Source of the DNA: Sphingosinicella microcystinivorans
GTDB taxonomy: Bacteria > Pseudomonadota > Alphaproteobacteria > Sphingomonadales > Sphingomonadaceae
Direction of reading: 5' to 3'
Assembly: GCF_027941835.1 (NCBI RefSeq)
Contig: NZ_CP116005.1
Location: forward strand, 2,743,501-2,807,500
DNA length: 64,000 bases
Each line of letters starts with the position of its first letter. Position 1 is the stretch's first letter. Positions 17,790 through 27,236 of the stretch are shown piece after piece. The notes under the pieces are model-generated. The model was not told the DNA's origin. It saw nothing but the letters and a program-made list of their open reading frames with translations, and searched no databases. Both the position numbers and the translations under genes were made by a program.

Positions 17790-19481
17790 ATGGCGGCGGC
17801 GTTCGAGCAGGATCGGGCGCGCCTGATCCCCGATGCGTTGCCCGCCCTGCTGCGGCAGGCGGCGGACGCGGCGCAGGCGTTCGTGGCGGCGGCGCAGCCG
17901 CATGTCCGCGCGCGGCTTGCCGGCGCGGACGGCCGCATCGACCGGCGGCGCGCGGACGCCGAGCAGCACGTCGTCCACGGCTTCGGCTGGTACGCCGCCT
18001 ACGCGGAGATGATGAGCGAGGTCGCCGCGTGGGCGATCCGGCTGGAGGGCGAAGGCCGTTTCGGCGAGATCGAGGCGCTGCTCGCGCTGCTGCTCTTCGC
18101 CGAATACGGCGCGCAGATGCGCGGCGGCATCCCGATGAACCAGGGCGAGACGATCCGCCCGTCCGACCTCGCGGACGACGCGGCGGCGCTCGCCGCCCTC
18201 GACGCCCCGGCGCTCGGCGCGCTGATCCGCGCCGGTGCGCGTCAGGACGTGAAGACCGCCATCGTCGGCCACCTCGCCGATACGCACGGCCGCGCCATCC
18301 TCGAGGACGCGGGCCTCGATTCCACCACGGACATGGTGCGCGACCAGTTCTTCGCCTTCGCGCAGGAGAAGGTGCAGCCCTTCGCGCACGAATGGCACCT
18401 CGCCGACGCGCTCATCCCGCTGCCGCTCGTCGAGGAGCTCGGCGCGCTCGGCGTGTTCGGCATGACGATCCCGGAAGGCTACGGCGGCCTCGGCATGGGC
18501 AAGACGGCGATGTGCGTCGTCTCCGAGGAGCTTTCGCGCGGCTGGATCGGCGTCGGCTCGCTCGCCACGCGCTCGGAGATCGCGGCGGAGCTCATCCTCT
18601 GCGGCGGCACCGAGGCGCAGAAGGCCGAGTGGCTGCCGAGGATCGCCAGCGCCGAAACCCTGCCGACGGCGGTATTCACCGAGCCGGACACCGGCTCCGA
18701 CCTCGGCGCGCTGCGCACGCGCGCGGCGCTTTCGGGAGACGCATACGCCGTCCACGGCAACAAGACGTGGATCACCCACGCCGCCCGCGCCGACGTGATG
18801 ACGCTCCTCGTCCGCACCGATCCGGCGACGAACAACTACAGCGGCCTCTCCATGCTGCTCGCGCCCAAGCCGCGCGGCACGGTGGAGGACCCGTTCCCGG
18901 CCGAGGGCATGAGCGGCGGCGAGATCGAGGTGATCGGCTATCGCGGCATGAAGGAATACGAGATCGGCTTCGACGGTTTCCGCGTTCCCGCCGCGAACCT
19001 GCTCGGCGGCGTCGAGGGGCAGGGCTTCAAGCAATTGATGGCGACCTTCGAAAGCGCCCGCATCCAGACGGCGGCGCGCGCCGTCGGCGTCGCGCAGGCG
19101 GCGCTCGACACGGGCCTCGCCTATGCGCTCGAACGGAGGCAGTTCGGCCGCGCCATCATCGAGTTCCCGCGCGTCGCCAACAAGCTCGCGATGATGGCGG
19201 CGGAGATCATGGGCGCGCGCCAGCTCACCTATTTCGCCGCGCGCCGCAAGGACGAGGGCAAGCGCTGCGATCTCGAGGCCGGCATGGCGAAGCTGATCGG
19301 CGCGCGCGTCGCGTGGGCGGCGGCGGACAATGCGCTCCAGATCCACGGCGGCAACGGCTTCGCGACCGAATATGTGGCAAGCCGCCTGCTCGCCGACGCG
19401 CGCATCCTCAACATCTTCGAAGGCGCGGGCGAGATTCAGGCGCAGGTGATCGCGCGGCGTCTCCTCGACGAAACCAACTAG
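17790..19481 (+). CDS. N-terminally extended acyl-CoA dehydrogenase, methylsuccinyl-CoA dehydrogenase (Mcd)-like
   Basis: A 563-residue dehydrogenase, about 170 residues longer than typical. Residues 1 to about 170 form an extra helical domain (QHVVHGFGWYAAYAEMMSEV, EYGAQMRGGIPMNQGE). The acyl-CoA dehydrogenase core follows, with FGMTIPEGYGGLGMGK, FTEPDTGSDLGALRTR, NKTWITHAARADVM, ERRQFGRAIIEFPRV, and catalytic Glu544 in NIFEGAGEIQAQ. Length and architecture resemble (2S)-methylsuccinyl-CoA dehydrogenase of the ethylmalonyl-CoA pathway, though this is recalled similarity and not an alignment. With a methylacyl-CoA racemase directly downstream, a 2-methyl-branched acyl-CoA substrate is plausible. 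Confidence 0.87.
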   Translation: MAAAFEQDRARLIPDALPALLRQAADAAQAFVAAAQPHVRARLAGADGRIDRRRADAEQHVVHGFGWYAAYAEMMSEVAAWAIRLEGEGRFGEIEALLALLLFAEYGAQMRGGIPMNQGETIRPSDLADDAAALAALDAPALGALIRAGARQDVKTAIVGHLADTHGRAILEDAGLDSTTDMVRDQFFAFAQEKVQPFAHEWHLADALIPLPLVEELGALGVFGMTIPEGYGGLGMGKTAMCVVSEELSRGWIGVGSLATRSEIAAELILCGGTEAQKAEWLPRIASAETLPTAVFTEPDTGSDLGALRTRAALSGDAYAVHGNKTWITHAARADVMTLLVRTDPATNNYSGLSMLLAPKPRGTVEDPFPAEGMSGGEIEVIGYRGMKEYEIGFDGFRVPAANLLGGVEGQGFKQLMATFESARIQTAARAVGVAQAALDTGLAYALERRQFGRAIIEFPRVANKLAMMAAEIMGARQLTYFAARRKDEGKRCDLEAGMAKLIGARVAWAAADNALQIHGGNGFATEYVASRLLADARILNIFEGAGEIQAQVIARRLLDETN

Positions 19482-19493
19482 GGAGAACCCGCG

Positions 19494-20624
19494 ATGGCGG
19501 AAGGACCGCTTTCCGGCATCAGGATCGTGGAGTTCGCGGGCATCGGTCCGGGGCCGTTCTGCGGGATGCTGCTCGCCGATCTCGGCGCGGACATCGTCCG
19601 CATAGACCGCAAGGGCGCGACCACGGGCGGCGAGCCGACCAACACGACCTTCCGCGGCCGCCGCTCGATCGCGCTCGATCTCAAGAACCCGGAGGCCGTG
19701 GCGCTCTGCCTGTCGCTCATCGAGAAGGCCGACGCGCTGTTCGAGGGCTTCCGCCCCGGCGTCATGGAGCGGCTCGGCCTCGGCCCGGACGCCGCGCTCG
19801 CGCGCAATCCGCGCATCGTCTACGGCCGCATGACCGGCTGGGGCCAGACCGGCCCGCTCGCGCAGGCGGCGGGCCACGATCTCAACTACCTGTCGTTGAG
19901 CGGCGCGGCGCACGCCATCGGCCCGGCGGAAAAGCCGGTGCCGCCGCTCAACATCGTCGGCGATTTCGGCGGCGGCTCGCTCTATCTCGCGATGGGCCTG
20001 CTCGCCGGGATCATCAGCGCGCGCGCCACCGGGTGCGGGCAGGTGGTGGACGCCGCCATCGTCGAAGGCGCGGCCTCGCTGATGACGATGTTCTACGGCC
20101 TCCGCCCGACCGGGCGCTGGAAGGACGAACGCGCCGTGAACGTGCTCGACGGCGGCGCGCACTTCTACAACACCTATCGCTGCGCCGACGGCAAATGGAT
20201 TTCGCTCGGGCCGATCGAGCCGCAATTCTACGCGCTGCTGCGCGAGAAGGCGGGCCTCGACGATCCCGCCTTCGACGCGCAGATGAAGCGCGAGGCGTGG
20301 CCGGACCTCACCGCGAAGCTCGCGGACGTGATCGCGGGAAAGACGCGCGAGGAATGGTGCGCGCTCCTTGAAGGCACGGACGTCTGCTTCGCGCCCGTGC
20401 TCGGCCTCGACGACGCGCCCCGGCACCCGCACAACATGGCGCGCGGCACGTTCGTCGAGGTGGCGGGCGTCGTGCAGCCTGCGCCTGCGCCGCGCTTCTC
20501 CGAGACGCCGGGCGCCATTCAGGGGCCGCCGCCGCAGATCGGCGCGCACAACCGGAGCGCGCCGCTCGACTGGGGCATCGACGCGGAGTGCGTTTCCGCG
20601 CTGGAAGCCGCGGGCGTGCTTTGA
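19494..20624 (+). CDS. Alpha-methylacyl-CoA racemase
   Basis: A 376-residue member of the class III CoA-transferase superfamily with the racemase active site. His128 ([10 protein letters not shown]), Asp157 ([10 protein letters not shown]) and Glu242 (GPIEPQFYA) match the His/Asp/Glu set of mycobacterial MCR and human AMACR. The surrounding SGAAHAIG and [13 protein letters not shown] motifs are also characteristic. The enzyme interconverts (2R)- and (2S)-2-methylacyl-CoA so that stereospecific dehydrogenases can act. It is a strong clue that the island degrades a methyl-branched (isoprenoid or sterol-like) chain. The gene follows the extended dehydrogenase by 12 bases. Confidence 0.93.
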   Translation: MAEGPLSGIRIVEFAGIGPGPFCGMLLADLGADIVRIDRKGATTGGEPTNTTFRGRRSIALDLKNPEAVALCLSLIEKADALFEGFRPGVMERLGLGPDAALARNPRIVYGRMTGWGQTGPLAQAAGHDLNYLSLSGAAHAIGPAEKPVPPLNIVGDFGGGSLYLAMGLLAGIISARATGCGQVVDAAIVEGAASLMTMFYGLRPTGRWKDERAVNVLDGGAHFYNTYRCADGKWISLGPIEPQFYALLREKAGLDDPAFDAQMKREAWPDLTAKLADVIAGKTREEWCALLEGTDVCFAPVLGLDDAPRHPHNMARGTFVEVAGVVQPAPAPRFSETPGAIQGPPPQIGAHNRSAPLDWGIDAECVSALEAAGVL

Positions 20625-20650
20625 ACGAAACCACGAGGGAGGGTCATCCG

Positions 20651-21283
20651 ATGGAATCCAACGAACGCCGCAGCGCCCTTGCCATGCTGCTCGCCTTGCC
20701 CGTGGGCGCCGCCGCGCTTTCCGGCAGCGCCGCCGCCGCGCCGCGCAAGGCGAGCGCCGCCGACCGGCTCGACCGGCTGGTCTCGCATCAGGAGATCACC
20801 GACATCCTGAACCAGTACGCGCGCGGCTGGGACCGGCTCGACGAGGAGGCCCTGCGCGGCTGCTTCTGGCCGGAGGCGCAGCACCGGCACGGCGGCTTCA
20901 AGGGGCTGTCGCAGGACTTCATCACCCGGGCGTTCCCCGTGGTCGCGAAGGTGAAGGGTACGCGGCACAGCATCTCGAACATCTTCATCGAGATCGACGG
21001 CGACCGCGCCTTTGCCGAATGCTATTTCGCGGCGACGCACCGGCGCATGAACGCGGCCGGGACGGACGAGGAGGACTATTTTTCCTCGGGCCGCTATCTC
21101 GACCGTTTCGAACGGCGCGGCGGCGTCTGGAAGATCGCGCAGCGCCGCGGCCTCAACGAGTTCGAGCGCATCGAGCCGCGCGCCGACGCGACGCTCGCCA
21201 AGGCGGACCCGGAACAGCTCGGCCGCCGCAAGCCCGAAGACCCCTACTACACGATGCTCGCGGATTTCCGCGCCGGGAAGTGA
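20651..21283 (+). CDS. Exported SnoaL/NTF2-like protein with twin-arginine-style signal
   Basis: A 210-residue protein. The N-terminus NERRSALAMLLALPVGAAAL, with an Ala-rich end, looks like a Tat or Sec export signal. The mature part (from about residue 37) is a SnoaL_4/NTF2-like cone-shaped fold: a helix with HQEITDILNQYARGWDRLDE, then GTRHSISNIFIEIDGDRAFAE and SSGRYLDRFERRGGVWKIAQRR. Fold relatives include dehydratases, isomerases and ring-hydroxylating beta subunits. Asp and His residues at typical pocket positions are present, but the reaction is unknown. GAGGGAGGG before ATG 20651 supports the start. A paralogous exported copy lies at 23629-24294. Confidence 0.85.
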   Translation: MESNERRSALAMLLALPVGAAALSGSAAAAPRKASAADRLDRLVSHQEITDILNQYARGWDRLDEEALRGCFWPEAQHRHGGFKGLSQDFITRAFPVVAKVKGTRHSISNIFIEIDGDRAFAECYFAATHRRMNAAGTDEEDYFSSGRYLDRFERRGGVWKIAQRRGLNEFERIEPRADATLAKADPEQLGRRKPEDPYYTMLADFRAGK

Positions 21284-21290
21284 ACTTTCT

Positions 21291-21312
21291 CCCCTCCCCT
21301 TGAGGGGAGGGG
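21291..21312. terminator. GC-rich hairpin between convergent genes (terminator or REP-like)
   Basis: CCCCTCCCC (21291-21299) and GGGGAGGGG (21304-21312) form a perfect 9-bp stem with a TTGA loop. It lies 8 bases after the stop at 21283 and between converging genes. No clear T-run follows on either strand, so it could equally be a REP-type intergenic repeat. Confidence 0.6.
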
Positions 21313-21390
21313 CCGGGGGTGGGGCGCATCCGCAAGCCCGGCGCCGGGCAACGGAACCGCCCTCCTCAAACCCCTTCCGCTTGTTCAGCC

Positions 21391-22563
<1,173 letters not shown>

Positions 22564-22583
22564 GATCCGGTCTCTTCCAAAAT

Positions 22584-22597
22584 TTCACTTGCGAGCA
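22584..22597 (-). promoter_or_regulatory. Island-wide promoter element, degenerate copy 4 (thiolase)
   Basis: On the minus strand this reads TGCTCGCAAGTGAA followed by ATTTTGG, ending 20 bases before the thiolase ATG. The GTGAA variant deviates from GTGCA, but flank and position fit the series. Confidence 0.4.
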
Positions 22598-22616
22598 AAA
22601 TTCCATTGCGCACGCG

Positions 22617-22630
22617 TCTCGTCAAGTGCA
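22617..22630 (+). promoter_or_regulatory. Island-wide promoter element, copy 5 (LLM oxidoreductase)
   Basis: TCTCGTCAAGTGCA followed by TTATCC, 49 bases before ATG 22680. It overlaps a 27-bp sequence repeated exactly at 34882-34908, where it stands 48 bases before another start codon. Confidence 0.55.
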
Positions 22631-22646
22631 TTATCCAAATGAATTA
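22620..22646. repeat. 27-bp exact repeat, copy A
   Basis: Identical to 34882-34908, base for base. It begins CGTCAAGTGCATTATCC and ends with AAATGAATTA. Both copies lie in intergenic regions between divergent genes and cover the right half of a promoter element. This suggests a duplicated regulatory region rather than chance. Confidence 0.85.
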
Positions 22647-22679
22647 GATAAGCTCCGCACGCTCACTTGGGAGGATGGC

Positions 22680-23585
22680 ATGATCGCCGACATGCGCTTT
22701 GGCACCAACCTGTACCGGTTCCCCAGCTTCGGGCCGGAACTCCAGCCGCTTATCGAGTTCGTGAAGCTCTCCGAGGATTTCGGCTTCGAGCGGATTCGCC
22801 TGCCCGACCATGTCGTCGGCATCATCGCGGAGCGGCACGGCGGCATCGCCGAGACGCCCTACACCGACAAGAGCGTGATCCGCGAGGTGTTCACGCTGAT
22901 GGCCTATCTCTCGGCGATCACCAGCAGGATCACCTTCGTGCCCGCCGTGATCGGCCTGCCGCAGCGGCAGACGGTGCTTGCCGCGAAGCAGGCGGCGGAG
23001 GTGGACATCCTCTCTGGCGGCCGCCTCGTTCTCGGCGTCGCCATCGGCTACAACGCGCTCGAATTCCGGGCGATGGGCTTCGAGTTCTCCGACCGCGCCA
23101 AGCGTTTCGAGGAACAGATCGACGTGATGCGTAGGCTCTGGACGAGCGCGGACGTCAGCTACGAGGGCGTCTATCACAATTTCGTCGACGTCAGCCTGTC
23201 GCCGCTGCCGATCCAGCGGCCGATCCCGCTCTATTTCGGGCTCGGCCGCCGCATCGCGCCGATCCCGCCCGACGCCGTTCTGAAGCGCATCGGCCGCCTC
23301 GCGGACGGCTGGTTCCCGATCTTCAAGCCGGATGCCGAGGGCCGGAAGGCGTTCGACACGATGCGCGCCGCCGCCGTCGAGGCCGGGCGCGACCCGGACA
23401 GGATCGTGATGGAGATGACGCTCGACACGACCGGCATGGATGCGGACCGGATTCGCGACGAGATCCTGAAGCGCCGCGATTTCGGCGTCGACGTGATCAA
23501 TTTCAGCCTGCCGGGCGCGACGGCGGCCGAGCATATCGACGCGCTGAAGCGGCTCAAGGAAACGCTGGACTCGGCCGCGAACTGA
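22680..23585 (+). CDS. LLM-class flavin/F420-dependent oxidoreductase
   Basis: A 301-residue luciferase-like TIM-barrel protein. MRFGTNLYRFPSF opens the first strand. ITSRITFVPAVIGLPQRQTV, AAEVDILSGGRLVLGVAIGY and ALEFRAMGFEFSDRAKRFEE are typical of the TIGR03619-like F420-binding branch. Given the complete F420 operon 5 kb away, F420H2 or F420 is the likely cofactor, though FMN cannot be excluded. Relatives oxidise hydroxyl groups or reduce activated double bonds. ATG 22680 is chosen because GGGAGG (22669-22674) precedes it; an in-frame upstream ATG at 22626 lies inside the promoter element. Confidence 0.88.
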   Translation: MIADMRFGTNLYRFPSFGPELQPLIEFVKLSEDFGFERIRLPDHVVGIIAERHGGIAETPYTDKSVIREVFTLMAYLSAITSRITFVPAVIGLPQRQTVLAAKQAAEVDILSGGRLVLGVAIGYNALEFRAMGFEFSDRAKRFEEQIDVMRRLWTSADVSYEGVYHNFVDVSLSPLPIQRPIPLYFGLGRRIAPIPPDAVLKRIGRLADGWFPIFKPDAEGRKAFDTMRAAAVEAGRDPDRIVMEMTLDTTGMDADRIRDEILKRRDFGVDVINFSLPGATAAEHIDALKRLKETLDSAAN

Positions 23586-23587
23586 TC

Positions 23588-23624
23588 GGCGGGGGCGTGC
23601 GCGGCGGACGCGCACGCCCCCGCC
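23588..23624. terminator. Strong bidirectional hairpin terminator
   Basis: GGCGGGGGCGTGCGC (23588-23602) pairs perfectly with GCGCACGCCCCCGCC (23610-23624), a 15-bp stem with a 7-base loop. It fills the gap between two converging genes, 2 bases after one stop and 4 bases before the other. No long T-tract is present. Confidence 0.8.
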
Positions 23625-23628
23625 GGCA

Positions 23629-24294
23629 TCACTTGAAATACTGGTAGGATTCGTCGCTGCGGTCGTGCTTGCCCGCGACTTTCGCGAACGCCGGCCAGTC
23701 CTTCCAGTCGTAGCGGATTTGTCCGTAGATTTCGCCGACATAGCGGCGGTGCTGGATCGCCCAGCGGCCGTTCTTCAGCGTCCAGCGGTCGATGTAGCGG
23801 CCGCGATAGATGCTCTCCACGACCGTCCCGTCCTCGAGCGGATGATCGCGGATCACCGAATCGCCGTAGCCTTCCGAGACCGCGCGGTCGCCGTTCACCT
23901 CGATGTAGACGTTCACGATGCGGTGGTGCGTGTGCGCCTTCGAATCGACGAACGTCTGGCCGCTGTCGAGCGGCGCCGAATAGGGTCCGAGCGGGTTGTT
24001 CATGTACTGGGCGGTGGCGTCCGTGTGCCAGATCGTGTCCTGGAGTGCACGGTCGCTGCGGTCCATGGCGCGGCAGTAGCGTGCGAGGCCGTCGAGGATG
24101 GCGAGGCGGGCGGCCGCTTCATGCTGCATCTGCTTCGCGTCGATCCCGCGCGCCGCCGCGGGCGCGGCCTGCGCCTTCGCGGTGCCGGAAAGCGCCGCAA
24201 GGCCGAAGACGCCCGCCGCCAGCGCAAGGAAGCCCCGTCGCTCGGGCTGCGCGTCGGCAAGCCACGCGCGGTCGGTTTCGTCGATCATGCTCAT
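23629..24294 (-). CDS. Exported SnoaL/NTF2-like protein with twin-arginine signal
   Basis: A 221-residue protein. Residues about 15-45 contain PERRGFLALAAGVFGLAAL followed by an Ala-rich stretch, a good Tat-type signal. The mature domain is NTF2-like: ILDGLARYCRAMDRSDRAL, HHRIVNVYIEVNGDRAVSEG, and YRGRYIDRWTLKNGRWAIQH. It is related in layout to the protein at 20651-21283 and may act on the same class of extracytoplasmic intermediate. The reaction is unknown. It is the last gene of the minus-strand operon that begins with the aldehyde dehydrogenase. An in-frame longer reading frame enters the upstream gene, so ATG 24294 was chosen. Confidence 0.85.
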   Translation of the reverse strand: MSMIDETDRAWLADAQPERRGFLALAAGVFGLAALSGTAKAQAAPAAARGIDAKQMQHEAAARLAILDGLARYCRAMDRSDRALQDTIWHTDATAQYMNNPLGPYSAPLDSGQTFVDSKAHTHHRIVNVYIEVNGDRAVSEGYGDSVIRDHPLEDGTVVESIYRGRYIDRWTLKNGRWAIQHRRYVGEIYGQIRYDWKDWPAFAKVAGKHDRSDESYQYFK

Positions 24295-24316
24295 CTCTTC
24301 TTTCTCCCCTCGGGTT

Positions 24317-25294
24317 TCAGCGGAACGCGGGCAGAACGTCGCGCGCGAAGGCCTCGATCTGCTCGATGTAGACGTCAACATTGGGCATCAGCAGCCCGAG
24401 CGCGACATGGTCCGCGCCGATAACTTCGTAAGCTTTGAGCTCCGCGATCGCCTCCGCCGCGCTCATCAGCGGCTTGCTCCCCGCCCGCGCGCTCGGCGTC
24501 GCCAGCCGGATGCGATTGGGCAGCGAAACCGCGACGCGCGGCAGTTCCGTCCGCCCCATCTCCTTCGCCGTCGCTTCCAGAAGCTCGATGCCTTTCGCAA
24601 GTCCCTCGGCATCGGCGGCATTGGGTAGCCAGCCGTCGCCGAGTTCGATGGCGCGGCGGATGGCGCGCGGTCCGTTCCCGCCCGTGTAGAACGGCGGGGC
24701 AGGCGACTGGACGGGGCGGATCAGCGTCCTCAGCGGCCCGAACGAGACGAACTCGCCCTCGAACGCCGCTTCCTCGGACGACAGGATCGTGCGGATGACG
24801 CGCAGGTACTCGTCGTGCATCCGCCCCCGTTTCGAGAAGTCGATGCCGAGCGCCTTCGATTCCGCCTCGACGTGCCCGGTGCCGGTGCCGATCATCAGGC
24901 GGCCGCCTGAAAGCTGGTCGATGGTACCGATCATCTTCGCCTGCACAATCGGGTTGCGGTAGGGCAGGGTGATGATGTCACTGGCAAGCGTGACGCGGCT
25001 GGTGACACCCGCGAGAAACGCCCAGACCGCGTAAGGGTCGAGCCACCAGTCGTCGCCCGCATAATACTGGAACAGCGACACCGGCTGCGCGGGTGCGGCG
25101 GCACTTTCTCCCGCTTTCAGGAAGTTACTGGTGCCGCCCACGGAGATTTCCTCCGGCGGACCAAGCGGCGCGACGAGATGGTCCTGCACCCAGAGCGAAT
25201 CGAAGCCGAGGTCTTCCACGCATTCCGCGATGCGGCGCACCTCCGGCCCGCGGCACCACTTGCGATAGCAGGGAATACGGATGCCGATCTTCAC
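24317..25294 (-). CDS. LLM-class F420-dependent oxidoreductase
   Basis: A 325-residue luciferase-like protein. MKIGIRIPCYRKWCRGPEVR opens the barrel, GVTSRVTLASDIITLPYRNP and IDQLSGGRLMIGTGTGHVE are the cofactor-side motifs, and PPFYTGGNGPRAIRRAIELG completes the family signature. It is not closely similar to the LLM protein at 22680 and probably does a different step. It overlaps the stop of the PQQ dehydrogenase gene by 4 bases, so a periplasmic alcohol oxidase and a cytoplasmic F420 enzyme are co-expressed. F420 as cofactor is an inference from family and context. Confidence 0.88.
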   Translation of the reverse strand: MKIGIRIPCYRKWCRGPEVRRIAECVEDLGFDSLWVQDHLVAPLGPPEEISVGGTSNFLKAGESAAAPAQPVSLFQYYAGDDWWLDPYAVWAFLAGVTSRVTLASDIITLPYRNPIVQAKMIGTIDQLSGGRLMIGTGTGHVEAESKALGIDFSKRGRMHDEYLRVIRTILSSEEAAFEGEFVSFGPLRTLIRPVQSPAPPFYTGGNGPRAIRRAIELGDGWLPNAADAEGLAKGIELLEATAKEMGRTELPRVAVSLPNRIRLATPSARAGSKPLMSAAEAIAELKAYEVIGADHVALGLLMPNVDVYIEQIEAFARDVLPAFR

Positions 25295-27207
25295 TTGGCG
25301 GCGCCTTTCCGGGCTTCGAACACGAGAAGGACGTTGCCGGGCGCCTGCACGGCATAGCCGTAGCCCGAGGAGACGAAGAGCATACCGTCCTTCATCACCG
25401 GGCCGGAGCCGCCGCCGAATGCGCCGCCTTTCGCAGTTTCGCCGTTTACGGTGACGACGGGCTCGGTGGTGTCATACTGCCACAGTACCTTGCCGGTCTC
25501 GCCGTCGTGGATGCGCAGCAACCCGTCCATCGCGCCGTTCAGCACATAGCCCGGCCCCGCCGTGATCGAGCCGGACGTACCGGGATGGCAGAGCGGCTTG
25601 CCGCCGCAATTGTCGGGGACGGGATGCTCCCAGATGTAATTGCCGGTCGCCGCATCGAGCGCATAGATTCCGGGGCGCGGATCGCCTTCGTATTTCACCC
25701 CGACATTGGTGTCCGCGACCGGCACGTAGATGCGTCCGCCTTCCGCCGCCATGCTGAAATGGATGCCGCCGAGCAGGCCGCCGCGGGCGATCTTCTTCTT
25801 CCAGACGAGCTTGCCGTCGTCGGGGTTGATGCCGAACACCCAGCCGGATTTCTGGCCCGCAACGAGAATCTGCTTGCCGTCCTTCATCGTCGCGAGAATC
25901 GGCGGCGCGGCGAAATCGAAATCGGGGCCGGGTTTCTTCGGGCAGTTGGCGTCGTCGGCTGTGCCGCACGACATGTTCCAGGCATCGCCTTCAAGGCCCT
26001 GGAAATGCCACTTCTGCTTGCCGGTCTTGAGGTCGATGGCGATGATGGCATCGCTCGTCGTCGTGGCCGGATCGGAATAGTTCTCGCCGGTGCCGAAGTA
26101 GAGCAACCCGCGCTTTGCATCGACCGTGGGCGTGTTCCACACGGGTGCGCCGGAGGGACCGAAAATCTCCGTGCCCGCGCGGTTCGTCCCTTGCGAAACC
26201 GGCGTGTCCACCGTGTAGCTCTGCCAGAGCTTGCGGCCTGTGCGCGCCTCGTAGGCGGCGATCTGTCCCCGGAACGTGCAGCAGCCGTATGCGGAATTGC
26301 CTGCCGCCGCGATCTCGCCGCTCGAAACAGGGACATAGAAGATGCCGTTGTGATAGGTGGCCGCCGCGGTGATCTTCGCCGAGCTGTGCTCCTCGGGCCG
26401 GTCGCTCCACACGAGGCTGCCGTCGCGCGCGTCGACCGCATAGACCTTGCCGATACCGTCGCCGAAGATGGCGATCGGCTTCGCATTACGGTCGCCTTTC
26501 TTCCACGGCTGGACGACGATGCCGGTCTGCACCTCGCCCGCCGCGTCGAAGGTCCAGCGCACGCAGCCCGTTTCACGGTCGAGCGCATAGACGCGCCCGC
26601 TGTGACTGCCCATGATCGCTGCGCCGCCGACAAGTGCCGGCTGCGAGCGCACGCGGCTCGCATTCGGGAAGCCGAACGCCCACTTGAGCTTCAGATTGCC
26701 GACATCGGCCTTGGTGATGCCGCCACGCGAGGTAGGGACGAAACGGCTGTTGTCGGCTTCCTGTCCCCAGATCCAGCCGTCGCTGCCGTCATTGAAGTCG
26801 AACGTCTTGCGCGGTGCTTCGCACATCTTGAGTGAGGCGGCCTTCGCATCGCCGTACTTGCGCGGCGAGGTGAGATATTCGGCGACCTGAATGCGCTGTT
26901 CTTCCGTGATGGTCTCACCGATGTCGCGCATCACCCCGCTCGTCAGCGTCTGCACGATCGCCTCCGGCATCATCGCGCCCATCATGCGCGTGAGCGGCGC
27001 CTTCGGCACCGAGCCGTCGTGGCAGACGAGGCAGGTTTCGCGGAAGATCGCTGCGCCGGGCATCGATTCGCGTGCGCGCTCGGCAGCGAGGAAGGCTTCG
27101 TTAAGGGCCTTGCCGCCTTTTTCCTCAGGCTTCTGTTCCGGCGCGGCGGCGATTACGATTGCCGACAGGCCTACGAGTGCGGTGAGGGCGAGGGGGGACG
27201 TTTTCAT
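25291..27207 (-). CDS. PQQ-dependent quinohaemoprotein dehydrogenase with N-terminal cytochrome c domain (PVA dehydrogenase-like)
   Basis: A 638-residue periplasmic enzyme. A signal peptide (MKTSPLALTALVGLSAIVIA) is followed by a haem c motif C59LVCH63, then an eight-bladed PQQ beta-propeller with repeated W-x-F / ALDxETG motifs (DRETGCVRWTF, DARDGSLVW, DAATGNYIWEH). A vicinal Cys pair (YGCCTFRG) is present, a feature also found near PQQ in other quinoproteins. The N-terminal haem plus propeller order resembles polyvinyl alcohol dehydrogenases of sphingomonads. It should oxidise a secondary or primary alcohol and pass electrons to the respiratory chain. The aldehyde dehydrogenase gene upstream would handle an aldehyde product. 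Confidence 0.9.
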   Translation of the reverse strand: MKTSPLALTALVGLSAIVIAAAPEQKPEEKGGKALNEAFLAAERARESMPGAAIFRETCLVCHDGSVPKAPLTRMMGAMMPEAIVQTLTSGVMRDIGETITEEQRIQVAEYLTSPRKYGDAKAASLKMCEAPRKTFDFNDGSDGWIWGQEADNSRFVPTSRGGITKADVGNLKLKWAFGFPNASRVRSQPALVGGAAIMGSHSGRVYALDRETGCVRWTFDAAGEVQTGIVVQPWKKGDRNAKPIAIFGDGIGKVYAVDARDGSLVWSDRPEEHSSAKITAAATYHNGIFYVPVSSGEIAAAGNSAYGCCTFRGQIAAYEARTGRKLWQSYTVDTPVSQGTNRAGTEIFGPSGAPVWNTPTVDAKRGLLYFGTGENYSDPATTTSDAIIAIDLKTGKQKWHFQGLEGDAWNMSCGTADDANCPKKPGPDFDFAAPPILATMKDGKQILVAGQKSGWVFGINPDDGKLVWKKKIARGGLLGGIHFSMAAEGGRIYVPVADTNVGVKYEGDPRPGIYALDAATGNYIWEHPVPDNCGGKPLCHPGTSGSITAGPGYVLNGAMDGLLRIHDGETGKVLWQYDTTEPVVTVNGETAKGGAFGGGSGPVMKDGMLFVSSGYGYAVQAPGNVLLVFEARKGAAK

Positions 27208-27236
27208 GGTCGTGTCTCGTTCGTGTTCGTGGCCGC

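Noticed and set aside
17709-20549. A 946-codon minus-strand reading frame opposite the extended dehydrogenase and racemase.
   Set aside because: Low-complexity Arg/Ala/Asp composition, no family motifs, and it covers three clear plus-strand genes.
20326-20634. Possible small genes around short reading frames at operon ends.
   Set aside because: They overlap confident genes in other frames and have no ribosome-binding site or family signature.
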